From contig CM055100.1 in NCBI GenBank assembly GCA_029204225.1, positions 9,543,058 to 9,607,057 on the forward strand: 64,000 bases of DNA. The letters run 5' to 3'. Origin of the DNA: Diphasiastrum complanatum (Eukaryota > Streptophyta > Lycopodiopsida > Lycopodiales > Lycopodiaceae). Shown one piece after another: positions 1 through 11,130 of this stretch. Position 1 is the first letter of the stretch. Every line of letters starts with the position of its first letter. The notes beneath the pieces were generated by a model that was not told where the DNA came from, searched no databases, and saw only the letters and a list, made by a program, of their open reading frames with translations. Both the position numbers and the translations under genes were made by a program.

Positions 1-203
1 TTGTGACTCTCAAGAGACTAGATTTGAATATATTCAATAATCTAGAAGGATCTACAAAAGATCTAGCTAACAAACCTAAGAATTAATCTTCACACTAATG
101 ACTAGTCACTTGGAAACTTTGCTTTGATCGCTAAGACAAAAGCACACAATCTTTGAATCAAATCACAAAAGAAATCAGATCCAAACCTTCCTATTGAATT
201 CAA

Positions 204-866
204 CAAATACCAATGACTCTTTTTTTTTGAGAGTTGAAATGGATATGAAAAGATTCGGCACCTAGATTTTCCTTTTCACTTGACTAGTTCTCTCAACAGT
301 TGAGATTCTTGAACAAAAGATGGGTTTTGTTTCAAACACATGAAAATCAAACTTAATCACTTCTTTTGGACTCACTCTTGACCCAAATAATCTCACTCTT
401 GAGATTTAGAATGAATTTGATCTGATTTGACAACATACTATACCAGCAATTTTACAAAACATAGGATCTACACTAGATCACTCAAAGTTGACATGTACAT
501 TTGATTCAAACACATAAAATTAAGATCCAATCACCCCTTTTGGAATCCCCAAATAATCTCGCTCTTGAGATTTGGAATGGATTTGTAATAGTTTGATAAC
601 AACCTATGCGAAGAATTTTTTACCAAGCTTTAAAAATCAGACACATAGAGATTCACAAAGATCCCAACCATGCATGAACACTCAAATATGGACTCCTCCT
701 TGTTCCAGAAATCCAATGGGATCACAACTTGACCCTCACACTCTCACAAAGAAAGTTGAATAGAACTAATTTGAGTTTCATGCATACTATGTCAATTTTT
801 GCTCAATAAATTGAATTCATTCACCCCTATTGGATTCCACCAACGACTCTACCTCTTAAGAGTTGG
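204..866. repeat. Degenerate dispersed repeat with palindromic core
   Basis: Four diverged copies of one motif lie near 215-235, 389-406, 555-572 and 845-866. Each has a small inverted repeat of the type AATCTC-N-GAGATT or ACTCT-N-AGAGT, followed by TTGGAATG-like bases. Copies two and three also share about 100 bases around the core (333-452 and 508-608), including a CAAACACAT start. No protein is visible. It may be the inside of an old LTR or an untranslated leader; the parent element is not recognised. Confidence 0.5.
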
Positions 867-2189
867 AATGAAATTCAAAATCAAAATTTGTGATTCTTCT
901 CACTAAGATATTGTGCTTCAAAGAGCTAATACCACTTAGAAAGATTTGATCACCCAGGAGAAGACAAACTCTCCACCAATATTGCACATCGATTTGAGCT
1001 CTTTGGACTTCGCTAAAACTGATCAAACATTTTCAGTCGTAGGAACTTGGCTCCAGTTGGATTTTGGTCACACTGGCGCCGGGAGCAGCAGGGGCGCTGC
1101 TGGCGCTGGGGACAATGCTAGCACCGATGGCGTCGAAAGTAAAGCTTGTAAAGGTAACTTTACAACATCCACCCCACCTTTATAAAATCTGATGTCCTCA
1201 TCAGATGTCAGATTAAAGTAAAGGTGCACCATTGACAAATTCTTTGGTTGAAAACAAGTAGATTCTACAATCTCTACTTGAAGAGCAAAACACTACCATT
1301 ATTCCTATCATTGAAATAGGATAATCTTTGGTCCTTACATTGGAATGATCATGCACAAGGCATGTGGACACAAAGATTTCCAAAGCGTACTCAATTTCTT
1401 GTCATCATCCATCACGTGAAGAAGTGAGCAAGCAAGAATGAATTGAACAAGCCGATTATGCAGGCTCCCTCACTGATCCAGATCAGAACGCATGTGCAAT
1501 AACGTGTGAAGAAGGAGTAATAGGGCGCGTGAAGAAGGCTTGTTGGTTGAACGAGAGAGACGGACCGGTGGAAATTTCAGGTGCCCAAGAGAAAAGCAAT
1601 TGAAAGGCAAATGTAAAATTTTTGATGGTTTTCTTAAGTTTTTTGTTGACATTTTCTAAAACCTAAAGGTAAAATATGGAGATAATGCAAAACAGAGTGT
1701 TAATTCTGCATACTAGCTCCATTTCTGTCAGAACAAAAGGCATACAAAACTATTGTACGCTGATTAGCTCCATTTTGCACTAAAAATCTTCTGATTCGAC
1801 TTTGGCAAAAAAACTTATCAAGTTTTTAGTTCAGAGACCTCAATTTGCATTAAGGACGGCTAATACCTTTCTATTAGAAATGTCGATTTTAAGAGCTCTA
1901 AATGACTTGCAACTATCATAAATTTAGAACTGAAGTTTCATCATTTCAAAACTTGCAATTTGAAGTGTAGTTGCTACTTAATTATTGAAGTTTTGCAATG
2001 AAGGAGTGATATATATAAGGTCTAAATTTCCTACTGAAGTTGATATTAGGAAAATTCCATTGTGAAATTAAAGCTTCTTTACTCAATTTTTCTCGACAAT
2101 TTTCTAAATAACTAGTATTCCTAGTCGAGGTGACGTCTTATGCCCTCTCCCCTGGTTACGTATAAATACTAATTATTTAGCTAAGTAAA
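867..2189. other. Intergenic, no gene recognised
   Basis: AT-rich sequence with one short GC-rich patch at about 1075-1135, which makes an open frame look alanine/glycine-rich. No domain, splice pattern or RNA gene could be supported here. Confidence 0.4.
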
Positions 2190-2267
2190 ATGGTTGATCA
2201 TATGCTAAGAGATACAATGTCCTTCGAAAAATTGAATGGAGAGAATTTGTTGCCGTGGAAGCAAAAA
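2190..2267 (+). pseudogene. Copia gag start, fragment
   Basis: An ATG at 2190 opens a frame containing FEKLNGENLLPWK, which matches the conserved N-terminus of plant Ty1/copia gag polyproteins (FxxLxGxNfxxWk). The frame then runs directly into an LTR-like block instead of the rest of gag. Only about 25 codons survive, so this is a truncated relic. It probably belongs to the same family as the - strand copia element at 45.4-50.9 kb, whose own gag start is missing. Confidence 0.6.
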
Positions 2268-3010
2268 CACACTGTTCAGTGTCGCGAAAGCGAAACTGTT
2301 TCTTTTTTGTTTTCGTCTTCGTATTCGCGAACAATTTTATGTCTTTGAATTTTCTTTTGCACGGAAGCTTCACATAATCCTAGACACACGACTGCACATC
2401 ACAGAATACATTTTATTCTAGCAATCAAGACACGCAGCACAAGACAAGGAGATGCACGAAAATAGAGTGACTGTATTATCAGTTCAATTTTAGAGCAAGA
2501 TTGTTAGTGTATCGCTCGTTGGCGGAATGACACTCTACTCTTTCGCTGTGTTCTGCTCGTTGGTAGACTTTCATGCACAGCTCTATTGTTTCTAGCAATT
2601 TTCTTTCTGCTCTACTCTCTCTCTCTCTCTCTCTCTATCTCTTACATGAACTCTGTCTATTCAGATCTATCTTTATAATCCAAAGAGGATAGTTTATACC
2701 TCTCACACTGTGGAGTTTATAAGATGGCTAAATGTAGAAATCACAAGACTAGTTAATGCTAATCAACTAATTAGTTAGTCTCCGTCGTTGCCACTCATTT
2801 CACCTGGGCGTGAAGTCTACGACTCCAAGCCCGTTGAGCTACCAGTTGGCAGCACGAAAGGTTTCTCTTTCGTTTGTTTCGTTTCCTTCTTTTGCTTTCG
2901 TTCTTTTCATTTCTTTCGTAACTTTTCGTTTTGCGTCTGTTTGCAGTTTGCGGTCCTAAAAGTATGCTTACAATTCGCGAATAATTCGTGAATCATTCGT
3001 GCTTTGAGTG
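2259..3010 (+). mobile_element. LTR-like block of the copia family at 45-51 kb
   Basis: The first 75 bases nearly repeat the segment at 28766-28842 (shared core ACACTRTTCAGTGTCGC). The distal part (2850-3000) is full of TTTCGT-type words and ends with AATTCGCGAATAATTCGTG, like the reverse complement of 45430-45680. A short (CT)n run sits at 2615-2637. The exact LTR ends are not resolved. Confidence 0.45.
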
Positions 3011-4555
3011 AAGGGATGTTGACTTTCGTGAATTGTTCTCGTTTGACCTTCGCTTCGTGTTTGTGTTGCGACAAAGTTGCAGGAGTTCACCATTTTTGAT
3101 ACTCCCTCTTTGTTGACATCTTCCTCTGTCTGTCTACTAGTTTTGCTTGTTTGTTTCTTGTTACAGCTTATGCTACCTCCATTCTGGTTGTTAGTTGGGC
3201 ATGTCTTGATCATTTCTATGCCCAGATCAAGTAGCAGATTCTTGGGGTTGTAGTATGGTTCAACCTGTCACGGATACTCAGATTTCGAATACTCATGAAC
3301 TCTTGAAATCACTTGCAATCATTCTACCATGCAAGCACACCAAGAATGCCCAAAAACAGCTCTTCTTGAAACACGGTTGGGCATTACTATGGCACTTAAA
3401 AAACAGAATGCTAAAATGGATCATTGCAAAATGAACTAAAATCAGATCCTACACTACTTTACATAAATTGACAAAACAAGAAACAAAAACTAATCTACAA
3501 CATGTTAGAAGTCCAAGAATCAAGAAACTAACCAGCCTTTTGATTCTTGGACATCCCAAGAATATCAAGAACTAGAATGTTAGAGAATATGCAAGATTTA
3601 TGCCACATTTCTAGCCTATTTAGTTTACTTAAATGCTGGCTCCTACATTGATCCACAAGAAAACAAGAAACCTAATCCACAACTAGGAAAGCAAGAAAAC
3701 TAATCCACTCTAAATCCACAACCACACACAATATGAATGGAAGGGCATGATCATAGGGGCATCACTCAATAAAACCATCATGAGCCCAAACTGCATTTGT
3801 GTAGCCTTTAAAAACATTTACTTCACTGTCTTATTTTCGTAGTAGATACACATGTCCTTCATGGTATGTAGATACCTAAGAACTCTAAGTCAAGCCTTCC
3901 ATTGTACAATCCCTAGATGTGACACTAACTAGCTTAAGGTAATTACTGCATAGTCTATGTTAGGTTAGGTACAAACCACCATGTACATCAAGGATCCAAT
4001 AACTGAGTGATAAGGATATTTCCAATGCAAAAAGCTCCTCTTCACAAAGAGGGAGTCTCTTAAATAAGCAAGAGAGCTCCTTAGGTGGAATCCTAGTGGA
4101 ATTTCCACAAATTACAAGTGGAATATTGCTCTCCACTAGAGGTCACCATCAAAAGGTGGCTCACTCTACTTTGTTTAAGAGGGAACTACTTGCATTTATT
4201 ACATTTGCTTAGAAATACTAGTTCCTACATGGTCATTCCATCTTCCGAGATTCACCATGAGGCTTACACAGTTATTGCTTGTTATTACTAACCAGCATTT
4301 CTCGGCTCTCATACTTGGCTCTCAGTCTTCATTAGTCTCGTCTTCTAAGAGACCTCCTCGGTCTAAGGTGAGAAGTGCTCTTGAGTTGCTTTGTCCGAGT
4401 ATCTTGGGGATTCGACAAAATCAGCCAACATCATCCCACCCCTAATGTGTTGCAGGACCCATTGCAATTCATATTGGATAATGTTGCCTCGCTTTGCATT
4501 GGCATCTTCGATCGTCACTAGGAAAAGCGTAGATCCTCGATGGCTAATCTGCCCT
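3011..4555. other. Intergenic, no gene recognised
   Basis: No conserved protein or RNA was found. An 8 bp inverted pair CTAGTGGA/TCCACTAG lies around 4091-4136. Short open frames on both strands at 4257-4719 show no domain. Confidence 0.35.
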
Positions 4556-5623
4556 TCAAAACAGATCAACAACGACAACACTGGAAAGTGAAACGTCGTA
4601 CGAAATGTGGACATGTAGAAAGCATGATCTGTCATACATACGTGTGTTTGGATGTGCAGCATATAAGAACATTCCAAAAGAAAAAAAAAGCAAGCTCGAT
4701 GACAAATCAGAGCAAACAATTATGGTCAGCTACTCGAATAGAACACAAGTGTACAGGCTCTATGATCCAACCACGAAGAAGGTTGTTTCGAACAGAGATG
4801 TGAAGTTTGATGAGTCCACATTCCCTGGACTAAAAGACAAAAGAGGCCATGAGATCTTCACACTGCGGCCTATTCAAGAGGGAGATCGAGGATAGACATC
4901 AAATCAAAATGCAGAGCCGCAGACTCCAGAGCAGCAGAAAGCAGAGGATCAACCCCACAAACAAGAAACGTTCGAGCAGCGACGGAATGAGCCTAGAAGG
5001 TCAACAAGACAAAGAAGATCTCTAGACCGCTACTCTGACAATCTTCAATGGAGCGAAGACATGCAGTTCGAGTACTGCAGCTTCACTGAAGAGACAACAA
5101 CATACCAACAAGCTATCCAGAGTCCAGAGGGAGAATTTTGAAAGCAAGCAATGTCAGAGGAGATCGAGTCGATGAGACGAAACAAGGCATGGACATTAGA
5201 GCCACTACCAGATTACAAAAAAATAGTCGACTGCAAGTGGGTATACAAGAAAAAGATGAAATCGGATGGCCGCTACAAAGCAAGGCTTGTCGCAAAGGGC
5301 TACATGCACAGATATGGTGTTGATTATTTTGACACATATTCGTCCATGATCAAGATGGCGAGCATAAGGCTACTCCTTGCATACGCCACATAGCACAATC
5401 TGGAAATTCACCAGATTGACGTGAAACAGCCTTTCTCCACAAAGATCTAAAGGAGAAAATCTTCATGAAACAACTTGAAGGTTTTGAAGACCCCGACAAT
5501 CGACAATATGTCTATCGGTTGCAGAGATGCATCTATGGTCTAAAACAAGCATCACAAGCCTGGTACAAGAAGCTTGATGGTCTTTTGAACTCTCTAGACT
5601 TCAATCCTACTCAACCAGAATGC
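4556..5623 (+). pseudogene. Copia pol copy A: integrase end and RT start
   Basis: Reading across frames gives the C-terminal integrase motif (YIRVFGCAAYKNIPKEKKSK), the domain after it (YRLYDPTTKKVV) and then the RT start (DCKWVYKKKMKSDGRYKARL, VAKGY). A decayed stretch with DVK and QASQAWYKK-like motifs follows. Frameshifts and stops interrupt it repeatedly. At about 5612-5624 the RT sequence jumps straight into integrase sequence of copy B, so A and B are a tandem duplication of about 1 kb. Copy A keeps about 195 bp of RT start that copy B has lost. Confidence 0.85.
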
Positions 5624-7425
5624 TAGTCGAAGGAGCCAAATACATGATGGCACAAGATCAGTTGCCAAGTCAATTCTGGACTGAGGCAATAGCTGCAGCT
5701 CTACACCTACAGAATAGATCAACAATGACAACATTGGAAAACAAAATTTCATACGAAATGTGGACAAGTAGAAAGCCTAATCTGTCATACGTACGTGTGT
5801 TTGGATGTGCAACATATAAGCACATTCCAAAAGAAAAAAGAAGCAAGCTCGATGACAAATTAGAGCAAACAATCATGGTCGGCTACTCGAATGGAACATA
5901 AGTGTACAGGCTATATGATCCAACCACGAAGAAGGTTGTTTTGAACAGAGATGTGAAGTTCGACGAGTCCATATTCCTTAGACTAAAAGACGAAAGAGGC
6001 CATAAGATCTTCACATTGCTGCCTATTCAAGAGGGAGATCGAGGACAGACATCAAATCAGAATGCAGAGCCGTAGACTCCAGAGCGGCAGGAAGCAGAGG
6101 ATCAACCCCACAAAAAAGAAACGTCCGAACAGCAACAAAACGATCCTAGAAGGTCAACAAGACAAAGAAGACCTTTAGACCGCCACTCTGACAATCTTCA
6201 ATGGAGAGAAGACATGCAGTTCGAGTACTGCAGCTTCACTGAAGGGCCAGCAACATACCAAGAAGCTATCCAGAGTCCAGAGGGAAAACACATATTCGTC
6301 CATGGTCAAGATGACAAGCATAAGGCTACTCCTTGCATATTCCACATAGCACAATCTAGAAATTCACCAGATTGACGTGAAAACAGCCTTTCTCCATGGA
6401 GATCTAGACGAGAAAATCTTCATGAAGCAGTCTGAAGGTTTTGAAGACCCTGATAATCGACAATATGTCTGTCGGTTGCAGAGATGCATCTACGGTCTAA
6501 AACAAGCATTACGAGCTTGGTACAAGAAGTTCGATGGTCTTCTGAAGTCTCTAGACTTCAATCCTACTCAACCAGACTGCAATGTGTACATTAAAAGAGT
6601 AGGAAAAGATTTTTTGATATTGACCATTTTCGTGGATGATTCGCTAATGATAGAAAATTCCTTGATGCTGAGAAAAGACACAAAAAATCAAATTTCTGAA
6701 AGCTACGAAATCACAGATCTTGAAGAAGCAACAAAATGCCTTGGCTGGAAATCAGAAGAGATTGAACAAAGAGCGAAATGCACTTGAGTCAATCAGAATA
6801 TGCCAGAAAAGTGCTAAAGTAGTACCACATGATGGCTACAAAGAGAAGGTACACCAATGATAGCTGGAGCCAAGCTCACGAAGCAGGATTGCCTAAAAAT
6901 GGAAGAGGAAGAACAGAAGATGACAAGTATACCCTACCAGAATTTAATCGGTAGTCTCATGTATCTGACAATTTGTACCAGACCCGATCTGGCTTTCTTT
7001 GTTTATGCATTGAGCCAATTCTCTTCAAATCCTGGCATAGCACATTGGCAAATGGCCAAATGAATCCTACAGTATCTGAAGGGTACCCAGACTAGAAAAT
7101 TAACCTACAGAACTGAAAACAAAGAAAAAGGATTTGAGCTGCACCACTGGGCGAGCTACAAAGATGACAGCAAGTCCATTACTGGATGATGTACCATGGC
7201 GTGCGGAGCTGCAATCAGCTGGATATGCAAAAAGCAAACCTTGGTGGCTCAATCCTCTTGCGAAGCTGAATATGTCGTAGCTTTGAAGGTGGTGAATGAG
7301 GTAGTGTGGCTGCAGATTATGCTAGAGGCAATCGGGATACCACAAGAAGGGCCAAGCATGATGATGATGGACTCTCAGAGTGCCATCTCTCTGTCACAGG
7401 ATTCGACTCATGGACAAGAGCACAT
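5624..7425 (+). pseudogene. Copia pol copy B: integrase, RT and RNase H
   Basis: It begins in the integrase core (MLVEGAKYMMAQDQLPSQFW), followed by SYVRVFGCATYKHIPKEKRS. A deletion of about 195 bp near 6278 removes the RT start seen in copy A. RT continues with KTAFLHGDLDEKIFMKQ, YGLKQALRAWYKK and FVDDSLM; the last stands where YVDD is normally found. RNase H follows from 6857 with IGSLMYLTICTRPDLA and KQTLVAQSSCEAEYV, and the family ends near DSQSAISLS. Stops and frameshifts at several points show it is dead. No LTR could be matched to it. Confidence 0.88.
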
Positions 7426-7430
7426 GGTGC

Positions 7431-7886
7431 TTGTCTTTCCCTGGATTCGTCAACATCTGATCCTTCATCTTCTTCCTTGATGGCATCATACATAGCTAAC
7501 TTTAGACTCGTCTATTCATCATTGGATTTAAGCTCGCATCTAATCCATCTTGGAAGGCCAACTAAAAACCAGATGATGAGAATCTGTTCGGAGGGTTGTT
7601 CCTATACTTGACTTTTGAGGCATTTGAAACGCTCGATATAGTCTCGTACACATTCATCCTTTGCCATCTTGATGTTACTCAATTTGACAAAAGGACTCTT
7701 GATCAAGCGAAAGGGCTTAAAACGCTTGATAAAGGACTCTTTCAAGATTGACCAGTCTGTCTTATCTTCATGATCAAGGTTGAAAAACCAATCACGTGCT
7801 TTAGTGATCATGGTCATCGAAAACAGTTGGACCACACTCGAGATTAGCTTTGAAAATCCCAGTTGGAGTTGCTTAATATACAACAT
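7431..7886 (-). pseudogene. Gypsy gag, first half, inverted
   Basis: The - strand encodes a Ty3/gypsy capsid region (retrotrans_gag type): ITKARDWFFNLDHEDKTDW, ESFIKRFKP, then, after a stop, IIWFLVGLPRWIRCELKS and AMYDAIKEEDE. The same order appears in the gag at 53.5-54.2 kb (DWYYNQDETERTDW, FLSGLPERIRRELE, DAIREEDED). The next part of the same gag lies immediately to the right on the opposite strand, so one piece has been flipped. Confidence 0.8.
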
Positions 7887-8369
7887 CAGCTACAGATGGA
7901 GAAACTCACCAATGAGTTTCAAACTACCTTGAAATCTATCCAAAGCAGTATGCCTGGTCAATCAAACCCTGCACAAGTACCTTATAGATGAAAAGCAATA
8001 TGGTGCCCACACTGCCGGGCTACGCATCCTGTTGATGCTTGTCCTTCATATCGACCTATCCAAGCACATACAGTTCAACAATATGAAGTACATCCATCAC
8101 AGTCTGGAAATGCCTTGCCTTATCATGAATATCCACCATCAAGTCCAGAACCACTAGCCATACAAAATGGCTACGCCGCTATACAAGGGCCACTGCACAC
8201 CAGATGTTTCATCTGTGGTGAAACCGGCCACTTCATGGTTGATTGTCCAGTTAAGACCCAGTACCATGCTGAGTGTCCCGACTATATCCGAAAACACAGT
8301 TTCAAAGACTGTCCAAAGCAACCAACTAAGATCCTACCTACCCGTCACGTCAGTTATGAATCACAATAG
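7887..8369 (+). pseudogene. Gypsy gag, second half with zinc knuckle
   Basis: The + strand frame begins QLQMEKLTNEFQTTL, matching MEKLQLQFDEKIKALE of the gypsy gag near 53.5 kb. It continues to a clear nucleocapsid zinc knuckle, CFICGETGHFMVDC (CX2CX4HX4C), after an earlier Cys-rich stretch (WCPHCRATHPVDAC). One stop at about 7987 breaks the frame. It is the continuation of the capsid piece at 7431-7886, now in opposite orientation. Confidence 0.8.
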
Positions 8370-10856
8370 GACCCTCACGACAACCACACGAGCACCATAA
8401 CAACCAACAGTTAAACCTGCTGCTCAATCGAGAAGTTTCTTGTAAACTTCTACATCACTGTCCAATACACCAGCTCCATAATGAAGAAAAGACAATATGA
8501 AATGAGTCCTTGTCAAAAGAAAGTGAAACCAATATTCTGTCATCTGCTACAATGTCCAACCAAGAGCAACCTCCACAGGGAATTGACAGTTTTTCTCCCC
8601 TTCTACAACCTCAAATCTATTTGTCTTTTCACATGCTGATAAGATTTCCAATGTGCCAATCCACAATAAATCTAGGATTTGGAAATCCAGATAGAAATTC
8701 AGTTCTGAATCTCTTGTTCACAGAGGCCCTCAGGACATAGTGCCTCAATAATACCTGCATTTCAAGCTATATCTTCCAACATTTGCTATCAATGATGGTA
8801 TACCTTGCCTTGTTTTGACAAGGGCATATGAGAGTAAGTCACATTACTCTACAACACAAATGAAATATTACAACTATCAAGGTACATTATCAATGTTGAT
8901 GAATGCAAGTTTTGTTCGACAAGTGCTATACAGTTCTCACTCTCTGTAACGTTTGTTTATTTCCTTGTTTCTCTTCACCTATTTTGTGTGATTGATTTTT
9001 ACATGAGGAATAGCTACTGCACGAGAGTCTTCTATAGAGCATCTCCAAAATAATTTTTATTCATCTATCCATCTTCAGATTCCCTTATACAGCAGTTTAG
9101 GATTTTTTAGGCATATGAAAAATCCATGTCAACTTAGAGTTGATTCCTGCATCTCATTGCCATATTATTCTTTGAGTCAACTACAGCAAGATCGAAACAA
9201 ATTTAGTTAAAATTTGTTCAATCCTTAGTCCAGTCACATGTTCAACGAGTTTCAACTACGTGTTCCACACGGCGATCCAATCTTGAGCATGAACAGTCAC
9301 CAGCAACAACATCCTCACCAACAGATTTTGGGAAGAAGAGAGGGGGGGGGGGGTGGAGTGGATTTGCTTGGATCCACTGGAGCAGTTACGCTACCTGCAA
9401 CAACACCAGCAAGATCGACAACCATGGTCACAAACCCAAAGTCGACAACGACAAGGCTAAGAAGATAGATGGGCAATCCAAAGCGACTCAATCAGAAGAA
9501 GTATCTCAGTCACGAAGAAGATCCTTAAGAAAAGAGAAACACAAGCATTGGAAAATCAGTCTCCTTTTTCAACCAACCTCTTGCCATACTTCTGCGCCCA
9601 TTCTCATGTCTATCGCCCACACCATCTACCGTTGTAACCACCACCCTTCCTTCCATCTGTTTGTTTATCATCAGTTTACTGTTCTTCCAAGAAATTCCCA
9701 GGTTTTGATAGTCTTACCGAAGCAGCTGATAGATCATTGCAAGTGTCTTGCGGAGACCAACTACCACCTATATTGGTTGTTCAGCCATCCAAGAAGCTGA
9801 GGAGGAAAGGACAAAACTTAAGCAACAGATGAGTCAGATCAACCTTGATCAGAAGAAACTCTCTAGAGCAATGATAGTTGAATCCCCTCGTATGAAGCCC
9901 AAAGAGATCCAAAAGTAATGGGTCAAAAGAAAGAGCTGCAGAAAAAGAAAGATGAAGACAACCGTGAACCTGCAAATAAAGCAAACTCCTCACCTAGCAA
10001 GTGGTGGTCAAAGCTCGACATTGCAAGGGTCCAAGGCTGCAACTGTAGAACTATCAGTTCCTTCATCCTTTTACCAAGCCTTCATCATGTTTCCTTTCTG
10101 TTATCAAACCGTCCATCCAAAACTGTTCCTACCACCAATTTTTGATGACTCCATCCCCGTGAGACTGGTAATCAAAGTTTGTGCAACCTGCAGATCAAAG
10201 GTTTTCCTTGAGACTGGAACTGAGAGAATAACCACAGAAACACCCAGAGGCAAATGGAGGATACAGACCTCCCAGAAGATAGAGTCTGCCAAGAAACCAA
10301 AGATGAAACCGTCAATGGCAGATACAAGTGACAAAACAAAGAGACACATGAAAAGCACTCAAGCATACAAGTTGTGGAGTTGCTGAGAGCTCTCCAATTT
10401 TGAGAATGTCAACCAATTGCAGACATTCTAATTAAACTCCGGCAATTCGTAAAAAACAATTTTTGTGATAAACACTGGCGACAATAAGCACTTGGTTTTA
10501 TGTAATGAGTTGAAGGCTGCCTGCTACAGGGTAGCAGGCCTGCCCACGCCTGCTAACGGGCATAATTTGCCATTTGGGCCCTTCAACTGCCCTTCAATTG
10601 ATAGGTTGTTACACTATGGCTCTGAACGTCTATGTTCAGAGCCAATGAAAATGTGCCAGCTGTCCACTATCATCCCAAATGCAAATTATGGTTTAATGTT
10701 ATGGCATCTAAGCTAAGCACCATAAAGAACCCATGTGCTAGGGAGGGTCCATGACTCAAAAGGAAAGAAAAAGGAAGACTCTCTTAAAGGTAAAGTTTCG
10801 AAATTCAAAAATTTGAATTCGAGCATCTCTACTATTTCAAAAATGTGAAGGAATTT

Positions 10857-10859
<3 letters not shown>
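8370..10859. other. Possible retroelement remnant, not identified
   Basis: No family is recognised. An open + strand frame of 144 codons at 9952-10386 is Lys/Thr-rich and lacks known motifs. Just upstream, another frame reads as a charged coiled-coil-like stretch (EERTKLKQQMSQINLDQKKL, about 9790-9860), broken by stops. A run of 10 G lies near 9344. Because it follows a gypsy gag end, it could be a decayed polyprotein linker, but no protease or RT motif supports this. Confidence 0.25.

Positions 10860-10949
<90 letters not shown>
10860..10949. repeat. (CT)n microsatellite upstream of GDSL gene
   Basis: A perfect dinucleotide tract of about 90 bp ends about 180 bp before the GDSL start codon. 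(CT)n/GAGA tracts are common in plant promoters and 5' UTRs, so it may lie in the promoter or leader of that gene. Its length suggests high polymorphism. Confidence 0.95.
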
Positions 10950-10953
<4 letters not shown>

Positions 10954-11027
10954 CCATGCTATCCCTCGAATTTCTGTCAGGCTTAATTCCTGCGTTTTTC
11001 TGAAGTATCTCCTTTACTGCTCCCATT

Positions 11028-11121
11028 CTGTGATACAACAAAGATAAAGCGTTCATGAAGGAAGTGGTAACTGTGATAAGTTCTTTGTTATTTATAACAG
11101 CTTTGATTTGTTGTATCACAG
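11028..11121 (+). promoter_or_regulatory. Inverted repeat just before GDSL start codon
   Basis: CTGTGATACAACAAA (11028-11042) and its exact reverse complement (11107-11121) flank a 64-base spacer. With small bulges the pairing extends inward through AAAGC/GCTTT. The right arm ends 9 bases before the ATG at 11131. If transcribed, the leader could fold into a hairpin next to the start codon. It could also be a small foldback insertion. Function is inferred only. Confidence 0.55.
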
Positions 11122-11130
11122 TACATAAAG

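Noticed and set aside
946-1185. 79-codon Ala/Gly-rich frame
   Set aside because: It comes from a short GC-rich patch; no splice or domain context.
4363-4719. 118-codon - strand frame before the first copia copy
   Set aside because: It runs into the antisense of copia integrase and shows no family.
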